64,000 nt of DNA, from positions 11,787,412-11,851,411 of the forward strand of contig JAKZAN010000006.1 in assembly GCA_023053545.1 (NCBI GenBank), in the 5' to 3' direction. Each line of letters starts with the position of its first letter. The first letter of the stretch is position 1. This stretch comes from Lepidurus packardi (Eukaryota; Arthropoda; Branchiopoda; Notostraca; Triopsidae). Shown here in pieces: positions 61,423 through 64,000 of this stretch. A model generated the notes under the pieces. That model saw only the letters and a program-made list of their open reading frames with translations, did not search any database and was not told where the DNA came from. The position numbers were made by a program, and so were the translations under genes.

Positions 61423-61575
61423 TTTCCTAAGACCATGTTGCTCGGGAAGAGTGAAAAGCTGGAGGGATACACAAGTGTTACGTACTGAAGGCACGAGCCA
61501 GGAGGAATCTTTTTTCCTGTGGAGCTTAAAAGTTTGGGGTGGTGTACTCATGCTGCGCACAGATGGTAGCTTTTT

Positions 61576-61578
<3 letters not shown>

Positions 61579-61621
<43 letters not shown>
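61579..61621 (+). repeat. Poly(A) run of 43 bases
   Basis: Uninterrupted A from 61579 to 61621. It may be the tail of a retroposed sequence ending on its left; no target duplication was identified. Confidence 0.9.
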
Positions 61622-61623
<2 letters not shown>

Positions 61624-61949
61624 ACGACAGAGCAATCTTAAGCGAGCTGGCAAGGTGTTTTTTTTTTTTTACCTATTAGCTGTAAGATGACTAATAAAGC
61701 TGAGATGGATCCTGACCTTGAAACCGAAAACCAGCCTTGGTTTGTCCATGTAAGGGGACAATACACGTTGGTTTGGCTCGTTCGGTCCAGCTCGGCTTAA
61801 GATCCCATAAAGAAGTCTCGAAGTGCGTAGCTGTGTGGTGGGAAGAAGTGGGAACCGATAAGGTAATGGGCGTGGTACGCACTTATGGCAGGGAAATTCT
61901 GGCGGCTTTACCGGTTTTTGTCAGCGGGCTAGGAGAGGCCTGATTATCT

Positions 61950-62892
61950 GTAGAACTAGAGCTGTGAGGTGTTCGGAAATATTTTAAGCCTAATAGGAAG
62001 ATACTTATCGACATGAGAAAGAGAAAACGAAAACAAGTTGGGAATTTTGATAGGGATAACTGATTCTAAGTAGCTCTTTGATATTTGTTAAATGTAATCT
62101 CCACGTGGAGTGTTTGCATTCGAATAATAGGAGATGCTGAATCATATTCTGGCAAAGGAAAACCGATTTTTAAACTGTTGATTCTTTATCTTAATGAAAA
62201 GCCTGAAATATTTCACGACAGGTGACGTAATTTTTTATTTTTTTATGTAGCGGTAGTCACAAAATTCTTGGGAAGAAACTTACATAAAAAAACTTGTGAG
62301 TTTAAAAGATATATGGCACTGCGGAAGTTTCGTGCTACTATATCTGGTGATTTTTGTTGCAAAAAACAAATGTCAAGATTTCTATCAAATTACAATACAT
62401 TACAATCTATAGTTAAAAACAGATTTTGGAGACATATTATGCCAAAATTTTTAAAATCAAACGTGCAGTATTTTAACTGCATTGGAATTGAAAAATATAG
62501 CGGAAAAGATAAGTATATTTAAACATATTTAGCTTTGCAGTTTAAACTTCTTTCGGTCTCAACAATGAAATTTGGGACTTGTTTACCACCGAACGCTGTA
62601 CCTCCAAGCCTGAAAATTTGATCCTTTCCGGAGTAGCCAGCAACAGTGAATATTTTCGTTTTGACGTCAGTAACATTTCATACTTGCGACTTCAGGGAAA
62701 AGTGCGTTTTCCATGCCATTTCACAGTTGTGACTTCAAATTAAGCTGTGGTTTGCTTGTCATTTAGTAGTTCAGCCCACAGAATATAACATTTGTGTTAC
62801 GTGCTTAAATAAACATTTTCTCCCCAAATCCCCAACCAGAGTACCTCAAAAACGCTTCCAGCCACGACCACCAAACCTGAACGCTACCTGCA
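61950..62892. other. Intergenic stretch before the repeat protein
   Basis: AT-rich; an 84-codon plus frame at 62268-62522 has no recognised family. From 62820 the DNA already resembles the 102-bp units of the following gene but out of frame. Confidence 0.4.
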
Positions 62893-63894
62893 ATGTTTAA
62901 AAAACGCAGCATTCCGGTATCAAATCGCAAACCGGCAAGTACCAGAAAACTCGTTCCAGGCACCCGCTCCAAATCCAAACCACCACTACCCACAATGCTT
63001 AAAAAACCCGCCATTCCGACCAAACCTAAATCACCGCTACCTGCAATGCTTAAAAAAAACACCATTTCTACCCCAAATCCCAAACCAGCAAGTGCCCATA
63101 AAACCCTTCCAGCCACCCTCACGAAATCTGAACCGCCGCAACCTGCAATGCTTAAGAAACCCACCATTTCTACCGCAAATCCCAGACCAGCAAGTGCCCC
63201 CAAAACCCTTCGAGCCACCCCCATCAAACCTGAACCGCCGCAACCTGCAATGCTCAGAAAACCCACCATTTCTACCCCAAATCCCCAACAAGCAAGTACC
63301 CCGAAAACCCTTCCAGCCAGCTCCAACAAACTCGTACCCCCTGTACTGGCACCTGCAAAAAAATCTACTGTTTCTGCTCTGAATCCCAAAGCTGTCAATA
63401 ACCCAGGAAAGCTACCAGTCAGGCCTACCGAACCTGCTACCAAACTACCTGCTTCCAGAGCTTCTAAGCCTGATATGAAAGCGGTCACGCCCTCTGGTGC
63501 AACCATTGGAAAGCCAACCCCGAAGTCGAGCATACCCAGCACCACAGCAAATGGTAAAATTGATCTTCTAAAAAGTTATCACAAAATTAATTTTGGTTTC
63601 TTAATAAGGCAATTATGCGCACCCGCAGGCCGTAATATCCCAACTGAACCTATTACAGACAATCCCCTGAATTCATCTGTAAGAAGATCTACGAAAGTTA
63701 CAGCGCAAGCTCGGCCTCGGTCAGTAAAGTCAGTGACACGTTCCAAGCATCTAATCCCAGCTGAAAATGATTTCCAATACGATTTGCAACAGGAACCACG
63801 TAAAGACGAAGTGCGTTCTTTCCTGTTGCCTCATATTCTGGCTGACACTGAAGCAAATTCAACAGCTAATGGTGAAATCGAAAATGTGTTTTGA
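62893..63894 (+). CDS. Protein with 34-residue Lys/Pro-rich tandem repeats
   Basis: Unidentified, up to 333 residues. Units begin at ATG codons 62893, 62995, 63046, 63148 and 63250. That is a 102-bp (34-residue) period with one half unit of 51 bp. Each unit reads roughly AMLKKPTISTPNPKPASAPK then TLPATPTKPEPPQP. A related unit in another frame lies just upstream (62820-62892), so a frameshift or a different start is possible. The non-repeat C-terminal part includes RPRSVKSVTRSKHLIPAEND. A GTAAAA...CCCGCAG segment (63554-63628) could be a 75-nt in-frame intron. Basic, disordered; chromatin or cytoskeletal binding is only a guess. Confidence 0.5.
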   Translation: MFKKRSIPVSNRKPASTRKLVPGTRSKSKPPLPTMLKKPAIPTKPKSPLPAMLKKNTISTPNPKPASAHKTLPATLTKSEPPQPAMLKKPTISTANPRPASAPKTLRATPIKPEPPQPAMLRKPTISTPNPQQASTPKTLPASSNKLVPPVLAPAKKSTVSALNPKAVNNPGKLPVRPTEPATKLPASRASKPDMKAVTPSGATIGKPTPKSSIPSTTANGKIDLLKSYHKINFGFLIRQLCAPAGRNIPTEPITDNPLNSSVRRSTKVTAQARPRSVKSVTRSKHLIPAENDFQYDLQQEPRKDEVRSFLLPHILADTEANSTANGEIENVF

Positions 63895-63942
63895 AAAATG
63901 CCAGTTTTCAGCATAGAATATTTTTTTGCGTGTCGTTTTCAG

Positions 63943-64000
63943 ACTCCTACCTTTGGAACATGTTTCCACCTCCCCCGCCTGAATTCATGGATGAAAGCCA
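63943..64000 (+). CDS. Start of a further exon, cut by the window end
   Basis: After TCGTTTTCAG an open frame reads SYLWNMFPPPPPEFMDES. It is probably the next exon of the repeat-protein gene: a GTGAAA donor inside the previous ORF, after STAN, would join in phase. Too short to assign. Confidence 0.45.

Noticed and set aside
62805-63545. 246-codon minus frame over the 34-residue repeats
   Set aside because: Probably a shadow of the repeat; Gly/Leu/Val-rich and no ATG context. Strand not proven, so noted in the findings.

Overview
The window is animal nuclear DNA: split genes with GT-AG introns of mostly 50-150 bp, tRNA genes inside introns, MITEs and retrotransposon debris. A Sex-lethal-type RNA-binding protein, a Pox-neuro-like Pax protein without homeodomain and a compact AT-rich layout suggest an arthropod, possibly a crustacean. 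That is inference; no species can be named. I spliced the gene models by hand from acceptor/donor sites, reading frame and remembered family sequences. All recognised multi-exon models keep frame across every junction.

Layout. 1-1.6 kb: 3' part of RPA1 (+). 1.9-6.5 kb: UBE2L3-type E2, SLX1 nuclease and Sxl (all -). 8.2-9.6 kb: CCDC86/Cgr1-like (+). 9.7-11.1 kb: unidentified membrane protein (-). 11.4-13.3 kb: septin (-) with an intronic tRNA-Lys. 13.5-15.8 kb: ALKBH4 (+), whose last intron holds seven identical tRNA-Gly(GCC) genes. 15.8-16.9 kb: SDR dehydrogenase (-). 18.9-20.8 kb: MON1 (+). 23.2-24.1 kb: Pax (+). 24.3-25.4 kb: LHFPL tetraspan protein (-). 26.4-27.7 kb: proteasome alpha-5 (-). 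28.2-29.6 kb: Ig-FN3 receptor-like protein (-). 30.6-39.6 kb: a decayed non-LTR retrotransposon split by three separate mobile elements, one of which contains a fourth. 39.9-49.3 kb: SNX5/6-type sorting nexin (+), with an intronless 1,242-residue membrane-protein gene in its 6.7 kb intron. 50.0-57.5 kb: F-BAR/C1/RhoGAP protein (-). 58.4-58.6 kb: a 242-bp AT microsatellite. 60.5-62 kb: unresolved exon-like ORFs. 62.9-63.9 kb: a protein with 34-residue repeats, then the start of a further exon at the window end.

The recognised genes are mostly housekeeping (replication, ubiquitin transfer, DNA repair, nucleolus, proteasome, septin cytoskeleton, endosome fusion and retrieval) and do not form a pathway. 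Septin and ALKBH4 are divergent across 238 bp. ALKBH4 and the SDR converge with 38 bp between stop codons. The most unusual parts are the nested transposon stack, the tRNA-Gly array inside ALKBH4, an LTR element with inverted ends, a THAP-coding element with CCCAAGTAGC termini, the nested single-exon gene, and several ORFs I could not identify.
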